Assembly: GCA_033807775.1 (NCBI GenBank)
Contig: CM066312.1
Span: 31,531,696-31,595,695 of the forward strand
From: Saussurea involucrata
Taxonomy: Eukaryota; Streptophyta; Magnoliopsida; Asterales; Asteraceae
Length of the DNA stretch: 64,000 nucleotides
Reading direction: 5' to 3'
How positions within the stretch are numbered: position 1 is the first letter of the stretch; the number at the start of each line of letters is the position of its first letter. Of this stretch, positions 11,112-21,174 are shown piece after piece. Made by a program: the position numbers and the translations under genes. The notes below the pieces were generated by a model. The model ran no database searches. It saw nothing but the letters and a program-made list of their open reading frames with translations, and was not told where the DNA came from.

Positions 11112-11264
11112 TATATTACAGGAATGGTCCCACAAAAATCTATCACTTACCAAACCATCCTTGAACTTTTGCTTTTACCAAAAATTAAAAATTTGGGTAA
11201 TTACACTACGACATGTTATGTCCAACCAAAACCCAACCCAAAAGGTTACAAAATGGTGACAAGG

Positions 11265-11660
11265 TTTAAGAAGCCTTCCTATCGGCAAAAGTCGTTCTAG
11301 AAAGTTGTACGAATATCAATGACTAATCATGATGCCACTGACTCCTGCAGCATTGAGGAAGACGAGTTATTCAGATGACGAAAGGTCAAGATCTTTGTCA
11401 ATGAGGTTAGCATCCAACCCTGTTTAAAACCTCTGTGGCAGCAGTGGGTGGTCGAAAAAGGCCCATTAAAAGTGATAAGACTGTACTTCAGGCCAAACAA
11501 AAGTCAATAAACACCTTTGAGGCTTCAGCTGCTGTGCTAGGTATGTTATGAAGTTCCAATGAGTACGAAAAAGGTCAAGGGGAAAATGGGCAACAAAAAT
11601 AAAGGAACCAACAAGATGTGTACGACTGTGGTTAGGAACCTATGATATGGCAAAAGATGT
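11265..11660 (+). pseudogene. Broken CRF-type AP2/ERF transcription factor gene, cut inside its AP2 domain
   Basis: Three frames together recall a cytokinin response factor (ERF group VI). Frame with K at 11301: KVVRISMTNHDATDS followed by an acidic EEDE block and KVKIFVNEVSIQP, the layout of the CRF domain. A second frame gives a basic linker (GGRKRPIKSDK, about 11446-11480). The third, from 11551, reads as an AP2/ERF DNA-binding domain: KF, stop, VRKRSRGKWA, then KEPTRCVRLWLGTYDMAKD, ending at 11660 where the C' LTR begins. Such proteins bind GCC-box-like DNA in the nucleus. Here there are stops (11298, 11376, 11557), two frameshifts and no C-terminal half. The start codon is not identifiable. 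Confidence 0.8.
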
Positions 11661-12388
11661 TGTTGATCCCATTAGACTCAACAATTATAATTAAACCACA
11701 AACGTTCAAGAACAGAGTATAATAAGGTTTAGGTGCGGAAGCGTTTTAAAGAACAGTCTGGGTTAGAATGTAATGGTAGAAAACACACAATAGAGATAAG
11801 TATGCAGTAGATAAAATAAGAATAGTGCTCAATGATTCATCTCTATTAATTCATCAGAATTACACCAAGAACACCACAAAGTGTGTGTTTCTCACATATA
11901 ATCTCTCTCTAAGCAGGTGTGTGTGTTGTGCTTCGTTACCAGAAAAGGTCTGGTAAGGCTCTCTATTTATACAAAAGACAAAGGGGACAAGATGTACCGG
12001 AGACAAGGTAGTGGGACGCATTCTGGTACACGTTAATGTTGTGCGCCGTTTGATAGTACGCTGTAAAAGCCGCAGCCTCTCAGAAGATAACACGTGGAAA
12101 GTAGAGGAACGTGCCTTGTACTATTTGATCTTCAGGATCTTCGTACAACAGAGGCACGTGAGCAGCACACTTGTCTTTGTGTTCAAGAGCCTTGATCTTC
12201 ATGTTTAGTCTTCAGTTCCATAGAGGCTCTGTCAAGACTAACAGAGGCTCTATCGTCTTAGTCTGCCTTGTACGTTCTTCTGATGCTTGATCTATAGAGG
12301 CTCTAGCGAGTATCTGACAGAGGCTTATGCCAGATTTGTCCTTAGCTATTTTTCAATACTTCTATCATTTAAATACATGGAGTTAACA
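11661..12388 (-). mobile_element. 3' LTR of Sirevirus-like element C' (728 bp)
   Basis: On the minus strand it starts TGTTAACTCC next to a polypurine tract and ends at tgttgatcc on the plus strand, matching the 5' LTR at 36576-37368 at both ends and in between (gaagtattgaaaaatag, cagaggctct motifs, tgcggaagc). A TATA-like tatttata sits at 11964-11971. It interrupts the AP2/ERF pseudogene; the last five host bases are gatgt. Confidence 0.85.
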
Positions 12389-12402
12389 ATCTCCCCCTAA
12401 GT
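12389..12402 (-). promoter_or_regulatory. 3' polypurine tract of element C'
   Basis: Reads CTTAGGGGGAGAT on the minus strand, directly before the LTR. It has the same GGGGGAGA core as the tracts of A and B. Confidence 0.85.
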
Positions 12403-12581
12403 ATTGAAAAAATAAAATTTGGGAGTATGCACTAAGCTAAGAGGACAAGAGGTGAATGAAACAACCTCTTTGAAAGAGAATATTCTTTTAGTGTGTGCCA
12501 GAGGCATTTATAGAGGTTCTTTGAGAAAATAACTTACACGGCTTGAACAATTAAACAAAGTACAAAAGTTAACAACAGAGA

Positions 12582-13200
12582 TCATAGTTTAGCATTAGAG
12601 AAATCATTGATCTTCTTTCCCCGAGCTCCTTCCTTCTTGAGTTGAGTGTAGAAGAATATGCACAGTTCTCTGAAGTTAAAGGTTGCATCGATAGCTTCAA
12701 TGAGTCGATCCGCAGTCTTAATTTATGAATTCAGAGCCTCTGTTGTTGAGTAGATCTTGTTTGAATTGTAGCAAAGTCTCTGTGGCGTATTTTTGGCAAT
12801 CGTATTCAACGAAGAGCTTCTTCAGACCTTGTGGATCAAGATACACATATCTAAATCTGGGATGATGAATGATGGAGTGGGGTCTGATGTTAGAGGATGA
12901 GGGGCAATGATCATCTGGGCGTGTCAGGGAGATCTTCTTTACCCCGAGGTCCAGAGCTAATTGGAAATCGAGTAAGCTGTAGTACAATAGCCTTTCCCTC
13001 ATAAATGTTCTGACAGCGTCGTAGGCCCTTTGATGTTCAACTCTCCCAGATACATAATTGCTCTCTGCCCATGTGTATAGCTCTACCAGGTCATAAGGGT
13101 GGAGATTTCTAAGATCTGCGTCTGTGAATCTCATTCTAGAGCCATCTTCTCTAAACACAAAGTAGATGTTGTACCAGAAGTTTCTCCAGTGACCTCTTTG
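12582..13200 (-). pseudogene. C' extra ORF, C-terminal domain
   Basis: The reading frame from about 13200 down to 12718 carries the domain shared with modules A and B: a WYN-x-Y-FVFREDG block, then FTDADLRNL, DFQLALDLG, a basic KKISLTRP segment and P-RFRYVY. A TAA at 12718-12720 ends it, but the homologous last helix (ADRLIEAIDATFNFREL) continues in another frame to a TGA at 12582-12584, so there is one frameshift near 12716. Another frameshift near 13195 separates it from the preceding part. It lies about 180 bp upstream of the polypurine tract. Function unknown. Confidence 0.65.
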
Positions 13201-14544
13201 ATCTTAGTGTTTGAGAATACATGGTCAACCTTCTGTGCCTTGTCCTTGTAGAAGTTGTCTTTGATTTCTGAAATTATATCCTTGCTTAGGGTAGGCTTTG
13301 GCAGAGGGTTGTTGAGGCCTCTGCTGTAAAGGTAATCATATACAACCTCTTCCATGTCTCTCTTAGGTGCATGGGGAGGCGACATGGGTTTCCTTAGAGT
13401 GTCCATCTCTCTGAGGACCTTAGCAACTCTGTCTTCAGCAGGTTTAGCTTTTGGGTCAAGGGAAGGAATGGATGACATAGGAGGTCCAAACGCCCAATTC
13501 TCTTTCTCTGATTTGGGAGTGATGAAAGAGTCAAAAGCACTCTTCATCAGTTTTTCCTTTGGTTGATGCTTAGGTTTCTTGGATTTTGGCTCCTCTGTGG
13601 CGATGGATTTGCCCTTGTCTTTGGTTGTTGGTTTGGTTAGGGGTGCCTCTGTAGATTTTTTCTTCTGTTGAACACTTAGAGGATTTTGTTTTGGTTTTCG
13701 TGGGGGTGCCTATGCAGTGTAATCTTTTCAGTGGTGCTATGAGGTTTGGCTTGGGTTTGTACTTTGGGTTTAGCTTCTGTTGGGGGTTGTTGAGGTGGTT
13801 GTGGGTTATGCTCTGTTGTAGACGGAGCTTCTGTTGTGGGTACGTTGGTTGGGGGTTTGGTAGATTGCTCTGCAGTAGTAGCTGTCTTCAAGTATGTTCT
13901 TTGCTTTTGAGCTAAAGTTTTGACCCTGGGTATTTTGGGTCGCTGTTTAGGGGGTGTGGGTGAGGGTAGGTTGGTTTCTGGTAGAGGTGATCGAGGTGTT
14001 GGATATGGCAGATCTTCAGGATGTTTAGTTTCCACAGAGGTGGGTGTTGCCTCTGTGGCTTTCTTGGGTGGGTTGGTTTGTGGTTTGAGTGGTACTTGCC
14101 GAAGAGGTTTTATTGCCAGAGGTTTTCTTGTGATTGCTCTGCCCGTGTTCTCCCCCTCATGATGATCTGAGGGTCCATCAGAATCACCCTCAAAATCATC
14201 ATGCTTACCCGAATCCTCTTTTCCCTCAGCCTAACAAGAAGTTGGATACTTCTTAGGCTAACTTGCCCCTGCAGGTAACATCTTAGCGCACAAATCATCG
14301 CAGATACCAAGTAGATAGGCAACCTATGCTTCTGAATTAAACCGCATTTTTCCCACGCTCGCTTGGAATTCTTTAACGTATGAGGCGTTGGCAGTAGTGA
14401 AGGCCTTGATGAATTCGGTTATATCATTTAGAACACTCTGCCCAAGCTCTGTGAGCTGAGCTCTAGTGATGTAATCCTGTGGCTTCAAAGCTTGCATTTG
14501 CTCTGTGGTGGACTCTTGCACTCTCTCCAGAGCCTTGCGTAGAT
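13131..14544 (-). pseudogene. C' extra ORF, middle part, truncated by a T LTR
   Basis: Pieces in changing frames. At the 5' end (14544-14324) a coiled-coil-like segment (ALERVQEST, DYITRAQLTELGQ, SVGKMRF) is close to module C at 48560-48740. Next comes a stretch matching module C's LGLCDDLCAKM segment, a His-His-Glu-Gly-Glu at about 14160-14150, then a Pro/Thr/Gln-rich low-complexity part (14035-13676), and a charged segment (13547-13131). At least three frameshifts or stops are present. The beginning of the ORF and all of gag-pol are missing because a T LTR starts at 14545. Confidence 0.65.
14150..14158 (-). promoter_or_regulatory. Internal polypurine-tract-like site in C'
   Basis: Minus strand GAGGGGGAG, read as Glu-Gly-Glu after His-His and followed by Asn. 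Position in the ORF matches those in A, B and C. Confidence 0.45.
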
Positions 14545-14582
14545 TGTAACACCCCAAAAATTGGGATTGTGACTGTTGAGTT

Positions 14583-14720
14583 GCGGACATCCGCAAGGGG
14601 ACTAGGCCGGACGTCCGTGATGTGCAGAAGTCCGCGGGTCGTCTGCGGAAGTAATAGAAAAACTTGGGATTTCGGCCAGGGCAAGGCGGACGTCCGCGTG
14701 GGTGCAAGGCGGACGTCCGC
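14583..14720. repeat. Cluster of GCGGACGTCCGC palindromes near the T LTR start
   Basis: Perfect 12-bp palindromes at 14686-14697 and 14709-14720, a one-base variant at 14583-14594 and a shorter form at 14607-14617. Each is a CpG-rich self-complementary site; they could bind a dimeric factor or attract methylation, which is inference. Confidence 0.9.
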
Positions 14721-15962
14721 GATGTGTCTGATGAGATATTTTGTTTCCTTTTAAGACCTTTCCCTCTCTCTCCCCTCATTTCATCTTCAAAACCCCAAAT
14801 CCGATTCTCTCCCTCTAAACCCGATTTTTTCCTCTCAAGAAACCCTAAACCCTCCATCTCCTCCTCATCCTTCTTCCCCAAGTCAAACCCCTCACCATTG
14901 TTGTAAACGTTAACCTTTCTAGAACCCTTAACTTCATCTTCTTCATCAAGTTTCTAGGGTTTCATCCAACCCTTTTGTCCATTTGGAAGATTTGGAGTGT
15001 ATGGTTCATTATGGTGATTCTAGTGGTATTATGGTTGGTGGATTCAAGTTGTGGTTAAGGTAATACTCTCTCTTTTTCATCTATGAAAGTTGGGGTTTTG
15101 GTATAAGTGGATATTTTGATGTAATATGTTTGGGGAATGATTCTACATGGTTAGATCGGGATATTGATGGTTGGAAACTTATGGATCTAGGTTTTTGGAA
15201 GATTTGGCTTGAGGATTCATGTGCATCAAAGGAGCTTACGTTTGGGGAAAATCTAGATTTAGCCTAAATCTAGCAAGGTGAGTTCAAGTTGCTTTGTGAA
15301 AACTTTGTACATGCCAAAAATGTTATTTTCCAAGTACTTATGTGTTTTACATGAAAAATTATCAATGGTTGAGTTATTTGATGGGTTTTAACTCTTGAAG
15401 TATTTAGTGTTGTAAATATTGTAAAACACTTACATTTGGAATTTTGGGAAATTTGATAGATAATTCATTAAGGAAATTGTGTTGATGATTTATTTTATAA
15501 ATGGAGTCCACTTGATATGAAAATGCAATTTTGTGTATATTTTGGAAACATGCGATTAGTACGTTATGGGGCGATTTGAAAATATACGGTGTGAGTCTCT
15601 TGGAAAAGAGGGTTGTCCCAACCCAAGGTTTTACTTTGGGTTTTCATGGATTAGAAATATTTATTGGCAAAGGTGTGTGTTGCTATGTTTAATTTCATTT
15701 TATGGCTTTTCACGGTTGATCTTTTGAGTTAGTTGAGCTTATGGCTCGATATTGGATTTTGTTAAGTCTTGAGGACAATCGTCCAGTTTTGATAGCTCAA
15801 AGTCGAGTTTTGATCATGATTTACATTATTAGGGAATTCCATGTTTTGAAATGCACTTGTTTATTCGTTTGGGGTCGTGTAATGTTTTAGACCTTATTAA
15901 CTATGGATTCATAGGCTCTTGAGTTTTACGTTAAATGATGAGACGCTAGTTTTCTTTCGTAG

Positions 15963-16158
15963 CACGGAATAGGCATCGGGTTCCATGGTAAGTAAGGCGT
16001 GGGCATATATGGTCGGGCGTCGTCCCATGAGCAGTAAGGTGTAATTCCATATGTGCTTGGCACGGGATAGGCATCGAGTTCCATGGTAAGTTAGATGTGG
16101 GCCTATATGGTTGGGCAGCGTCCCATGGTCAGTAAGGTGTAATCCCAAATGTGCTTGT
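15963..16158. repeat. 98-bp tandem duplication inside the T LTR
   Basis: Two diverged copies beginning cacgg-ataggcatcg (15963 and 16061), each containing ggttccatggtaagt-like and cagtaaggtgtaat segments. Not coding. Confidence 0.8.
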
Positions 16159-16946
16159 TTTGTGGATTTGGAGTGACCCAATGTATAGACCTAGAGTGGT
16201 TGAAGTTGGGGGATCTCGAGTCTCGCGGGCAATAGATCTGGAGTGATTGAGCTAAGTATTTTACGAGAATAGTCCACATGGTTGTTTTATTGCATAGTAG
16301 GTGACCCACTTTTGTGTTCCGTCACGTGCAATGTAAACAGACCTCCCCCGTCATCGAAAGGTGTTGCTTTGAGTATTGTTTTTATCCATGTTTTCGGTGA
16401 CGTATCATATTTATATGAATTGTTTTCCACGTTATGTGAGTTATGAGTTATGCTTCATCCGTGTTTGGGATGTTTGGAATTATGGCGATTTATTTATGAA
16501 TTCAATCGTTTTGAGAATCAAATGCTATTTCACCTTTCATGTTGGTTTTGGGGATGAGTCCATTTTGGGAATCAAGTTATATTAAAGCTTTCAGCATGGA
16601 ATTTGTGTGAGTTGGAAAATGGGTGATTTGCATCTAAAGTAAATTCTTTTTGAACTCATGACTTAAATTGCATCTCTCTCGATTTATGAATTTATATGGT
16701 CATGATAAAACTCTTGAACTCACTAGGCGTTAGCCTAACCCTTTTTATTTGTCGGCATGTGCAACAGGTTCAGGTTGGGAATAACTTTAGCTACACTGTA
16801 AAAGATCGAGTGCTAGTAGTGTGCTCGAGAGGTGAATTGGTTAAGTGAAGTCTTCCGCATTCATCCTTGGGATTTAGCAACTTGTTCTTGGGTTAAGTAA
16901 CACCCGATGTGGTTTTAGTCTTTGTATTAAAATTTGGGTCATAACT

Positions 16947-17249
16947 TGTTGAGGTTAATCATAGACTTTTGTGAGTTCCAGATTCGTGCAACAATCGATA
17001 GAAATCAATAGATAATAAACAGGTGTTATGATTTCAACTGGTCATCCAATTCACTTTCAATAATAGAGAGAGTTTACAATACGTTTCTGAAAGTGTAAAT
17101 AGACAACTAGCTTAATTTTCTAAGCTAAGCAACTTTAAATACATCGGGCTCATAGCATGGAACCCACGACCCGTTCACAATTAAAGGCTCAAATTAATAA
17201 ATAACAAATCAGCCCTTGAACTTCTATTCAACCAAATTTGACCCTAACA
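16947..17249 (-). mobile_element. 3' LTR of element B (303 bp)
   Basis: The plus strand runs from tgttgagg to cctaaca, giving TG...CA termini; on the minus strand it starts TGTTAGGG right after a polypurine tract. Its size is like the A LTR and its sequence differs from the A and C types. The partner 5' LTR is not in the window. Confidence 0.75.
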
Positions 17250-17945
17250 ATCTCCCCCTTTGAATTGAAGTTCGAGTTCGCGCCAGTTCTCGACGTATCT
17301 CTTTCGGAGTGCGGAGTGGATCTCGAACATTCTAATGGCTCGGCGGTAGTCGATGCGCTCTTCAATCACTTCTAAGGCATTCCGTGCGGTTGTCTCATTC
17401 GAGTTGGGAACATACCATACCTTTTGATTTTCTGATTCATAAGTGATGATGTTGCGAAGAGCATCTTTGACTTTGAGGAGTGTGCCATCGCAGAATCTGT
17501 CGACCTGGCTGAAGCCAAGAAACCTCTTTTCTTTCTGTTCGTTGAAGTATACTATCCCAAATTCTGGTTCTAGAAGCAGTGCGTTCTCGGGATACATCTT
17601 CAGCTCGGGTGCTTTCAGATTCGGTTTCAACAGGTTTACCTTCTTTGCTCTGTTCTTGATTGCCATTTGAAAGTCGGTGAGGTATGACATCATAATCGTG
17701 TGGATCAGGAATCGACGAACATCCTCGAGCGCCTTTGTCACTTGAAGCGGACGGATGGTTCTGGTTCGGAGGTCTTTCAGTATAGCAAGGAAGTCGAACG
17801 GTCTAAGGTTCTTAAAGTCAGCTTCGGATATTCTCCATTCATTACCGTCTTCTCGTCGGACAGTGAACACTGGAAACATGACTCTAAGGATTCGGTCGGT
17901 TTGGATGTTTAGCACTTCGTGATCTTGTGCTTGGTTCGGACTTGA
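17244..17945 (-). pseudogene. Module B C-terminal domain
   Basis: About 233 residues in the same frame as the preceding 642-residue stretch, separated from it by a single TAG (17946-17948). It has the shared landmarks V-FPVFTVRREDG-NEW, ISEADFKNL, DFQMAIKN, a KKVNLLKP segment, P-FGIVY, K-RFLG, FCDGTL and a final helix ending ALRKRY. The best start is not a Met: it is most likely the downstream part of one long ORF. The stop codon lies three bases inside the LTR. Function unknown; no catalytic motif is seen. Confidence 0.7.
17250..17261 (-). promoter_or_regulatory. 3' polypurine tract of element B
   Basis: Minus strand AAAGGGGGAGAT. Unusually, the B reading frame runs straight through it (Lys-Gly-Gly-Asp-Cys) and stops just inside the LTR. 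Confidence 0.85.
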
Positions 17946-19919
17946 CTAACTGGCAGACACCGCTTCATGGCATTTATGTTCTGACCTTGGTATTCCTTGT
18001 CGAAGTGGGAAAACCCAAGACAGAAAGTTGGCTCGATAGGGCGTAACCTGTGAACATACAACTTCTTCAGTGATTCCTCCAGGTGAGGAATGAGGATCAT
18101 GATCTTCTCCCATCGGATTTGTTGTTGTTGTTGAGGAGGATGATCTGAAGCTGTCGGTTGTTGAGGAAATGTCGGATTTGCAGCAGTTTGAGGTTTCGGG
18201 TATCGTAGAAGTCACGACGGCCTGAGCCGTGTGAACGGGTGTACCATATAGGTTTTGCAGCAGAAACTGGTCATAGTCAACGTTGTCGTCTTCATCAGTA
18301 GGAAAGATCAGGTTTACATGGAGATTTATCGCACTGACGGCTTTTTCGTACCATGCACTTTCGGTCTCCGGGTCGATCTCGGTGTCTGGATCAATCAGAT
18401 TGAGTGCAGGCCTATCTGATGCGTCACATGTGACCAATTCATGTGCTGTTCCCTCAGGCGTTTCAACCGTCGGGTCTTCGTCGTCTGAGTTTTCCATGTC
18501 TATAACCATCTCAGTGAGGCTCAACTGGGCTTCAGGTTGTTCTTCAGTTGTAGTTGCCACAGTTGATGGTTCCGGTTGTACCACGAGTGTAGATTCAGTG
18601 ATGATTGGGGCGGACTCAGACAATCGTAGTCTCTTGTTCTCCCCCTCACGGTGATCAGGATCATTCTGGTCATCGTGCCGTCTCTTGAGTCTGCCAGCTT
18701 GACTCTTGCAGGTCTCTTCGAGTGAACCGACTCTTTCGGACAACGTTTTGAGCGCTTGTTGAACGTCCTTGAGAGTTGTGTCAAGCGGGTCCAATCTAGT
18801 GGTTATGGATGACGAAGGAGCAGATACCTGTGATCGTAGAACGGAGATCAGGTCTGCTTCTGTAGAGGCATCGGTATCGGTGTGTTGGAGCAGTTGAGCT
18901 AGAAACATAGTCTTCAGGGTGTCCACCGTGTAAGTAGGCTGAGCAGGAGCCGGTGGATGTGTTGGTGCGGTTTCAGCTTCGACTACCTTCTCTTTACCTT
19001 TGATCAGGCTTTTCAGTTTGTCGAACTCGTTGGTGAATCGCTGCTCCATTGCCTCGCGGACAGCCTTTAGGGTGCTGTCCAGAGATCCCTTTGACACAAA
19101 GTTGGGTAAGATAACTCCGGGATGACTTAGATTACCCGTTGAAGCATCTACCGTAGAGGTAGAGCCACCTACGTTCACGGTTGGCGATGGTATGTCCGTG
19201 GTAGGATTTCCTTCCGATCCGCGCGTTCCGCTTAAAGGCGGAGACACTACGGAAGTTCCGATCGGGTCACGAAGAGCCTCGATTTGTAGAATCTCATCTT
19301 GTGTCCTAGCCGAAGAATGTTCTATTTCAAGTGGCTCTAGACTCGATGGTGCTTTGAAAGATGGCGAGACCGGGGGAGGCTGGTCTCTTGTTTCAATACC
19401 CATACTCTCCAAGTGAGAGATCGGTAGAAGTTGTGCTATGTCCCCGTGCGAAGTTGAAACACCCGTCTTTTGAGAGACGGATGAGTGGCGAGGGAGGTCG
19501 TGCACTTGCGCCGCTAGGTCCACGGCGGCTTCTTCAATACCATGTCCCAACGGATGAGACACGATAGTAGATGTGGCTACCTGGATGACGCTGGTTTGGG
19601 GTCGCTCAGAAGCCTCTATATTTTTATGGCTTATTCTCTCTTGATTTGTTTTCGATCTCAATTCCCTCCATCTCACATGTTCCAATTCTTCAACTAATAC
19701 TCCCTCCTCTCTCCTTATGTCTCTCGTATCAGGCTGGGTAGTAGGGATTAGAGGGTTTGTGGGTGAGTCAGATGGGACGCCTTCGGTCAACTCAAGGTGT
19801 GGTCCGATACAGGTAGGTATTAAGAATGCGCGTATAGCACGGTCCGTATCAGATTCGGTGGAGTCAGATTCCACATCCTCAACCTGTCTGGTCGGTGAGG
19901 GAGGATCAGATATGTAAGG
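17946..19919 (-). pseudogene. Module B middle region: low complexity, coiled coil, acidic
   Basis: 642 or more residues open from a TAG at 19920-19922 to a TAG at 17946-17948. The first 300 residues are Ser/Thr/Pro-rich and probably disordered. Around residues 270-420 come charged heptad-like helices (for example AVREAMEQRFTNEFDKLKSL and LKTLSERVGSLEETCKSQ). Then a basic KRRHDD stretch, HREGENKRLR (with the internal polypurine tract), and an acidic tail with EDDNVDYDQF. No membrane segment is visible. In order and composition it equals the middle of modules A and C. Confidence 0.65.
18639..18647 (-). promoter_or_regulatory. Internal polypurine-tract-like site in module B
   Basis: Minus strand GAGGGGGAG, read in frame as Glu-Gly-Glu within HREGENKR. 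Confidence 0.45.
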
Positions 19920-20114
19920 CTACGGGTCCCGATGAAGCATTGGTGTTGATAACGTTCCAGCTTCGGTCGTCGTTCGGGTGATGGGAATAGGGGGTTGTTG
20001 GCTTGTCCTGGCTCAGGTGGATAGGGTAGTACTGGCACGCGTATCCAATGCACCGCCTGCGTCTGTTCCCCTCCCAAGTAATCTCAACACACCCCGTCCG
20101 GGAGCCCCAGCTGC

Positions 20115-21125
20115 CTAGACTCTACCACCTCTCGTTCTCGGACCCTCACGTCTCTCGGTTCTATCTCCCTGGGGAGGTCCCTCTGGTGCTGGCTGGACCA
20201 TGGGAGCAGCTAACTCTCTCCTATATTCTAACACACTCGGTGCATTGGGGTCCGCGTGTGCCAGTAGGGCTTCAGGTAAGGGAATGGCTCTGGCGTCAGA
20301 AGGGTTTCGAATAACAAGATATTGTAAATGAAAGGGTGGACATACCGGATGGTTTATTCGTCGCGGTATGGCTGGATTCGCGTCCATGTGTTGTCTGACG
20401 GCCAGTGAGAAGAATCGAGGATAAGGTAGGAATTTCTTTTGCTTCGTACCGCCGATTTGACGAATAGCTTGAACCATCTCGCACCATATAATCATCGCGA
20501 AGTCGACGTGTTTGTTGTAGCATACAACATGGAATAGACGTAGGAAGTCGGCTGTGCACTGGTCTATTCCCCTCCACCTGGATGAGAGACACCTGTTCAG
20601 TATGGTGAACAACGTGTACCAGATGGGCGCCAGATATTTGCGGTTGAATGCCGAAGGTCGGTCGATGGTGCGGTTGTATCTGAGTGGGCGTACTTGAGCA
20701 CACAGTGTTGTGTCATTGACCGCGGGGTCGTATCCTTGGTGTCCGCCGGCGGTGGCTTCGGGTAGTGATAGTAGACGGCGAAACGAGTCAGGTGTGAGCG
20801 TGAAAGGATGCTTGTCGATCCGCGCCGTGATAGTTTGAGTGTTGGCAGCCGTGATGACTTGGGCAGTGAGCCATAGTTGATACACATAGAGCACGAGGAC
20901 GTCGGCTGTTGCAGTGAGGGCCTCACAGAGAGGGTGACCTAGTAAGATGTCCACGACCACACGGTGTTGTGGTTGGAACTCAGCGGCGTCTAACTGATGA
21001 TTGTTGGCTTCCATCTCAATGCCATGGTCAGGATGGACCAAAGCATTATCGGCTGCTTCGTCTATAAATTCCTCTTGAGGAGGAATTTGTTCCGGGGGTT
21101 GTTGTTGTTGGTCTTGATCCGCCAT
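20115..21125 (-). pseudogene. Module B N-terminal helical domain
   Basis: The start is placed at the ATG at 21125 (MADQDQ), not at the upstream in-frame ATG at 21206, because that one lies inside the LTR of an inserted gypsy element. Residues about 50-250 form the domain shared with A and C: LLGHP near the beginning, then FNRKYLAPIWYTLF, LNRCL, D-C, VCYNKHVDFAMIIW-EM, followed by MDANPAIPRR. It ends at a TAG (20115-20117); further in-frame stops (TGA 20013-20015, TAG 19920-19922) separate it from the middle part. A ttctttttcag just upstream of the ATG looks like a splice acceptor, so the ORF may be expressed from a spliced RNA; this is inference. Confidence 0.7.
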
Positions 21126-21174
21126 GGAAAATATCTGAAAAAGAATCAATGTTAGAAACCTAGGCGGATGAACA

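Larger units (their letters stand above)
14545..16946 (+). mobile_element. T-type gypsy LTR inserted in C' (3' end missing)
   Basis: It starts with TGTAACACCCC inside the C' coding region, preceded by tagat. It shares with the LTR at 699-1693 the cccccgtca, ttttcggtgac and actcactaggcgttagcctaaccc blocks. The last roughly 170 bp, up to the expected gggtgttaca, are absent: the B LTR begins at 16947. The length, at least 2.4 kb, fits chromovirus LTRs. The polypyrimidine stretch at 14760-14900 and all short ORFs here are LTR sequence, not genes. Confidence 0.75.

Noticed and set aside
10964..11259. Overlapping plus-strand ORFs with aromatic-rich sequence
   Set aside because: They lie across the T LTR end at 11111 and show no domain or codon bias.
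12718..13547. Cellular hypothetical gene
   Set aside because: It sits directly inside an LTR/polypurine-tract-bounded element and aligns with the extra ORFs of modules A and B.
13691..14162. Gly/Trp/Cys-rich plus-strand frames
   Set aside because: They are antisense shadows of the Pro/Thr/Gln-rich C' coding part.
14464..14906. Open frames on both strands at the T LTR start (and their copies near 50310-50753)
   Set aside because: They span the junction of C' and the T LTR and the palindrome cluster, and have no homologue in the other T LTRs.
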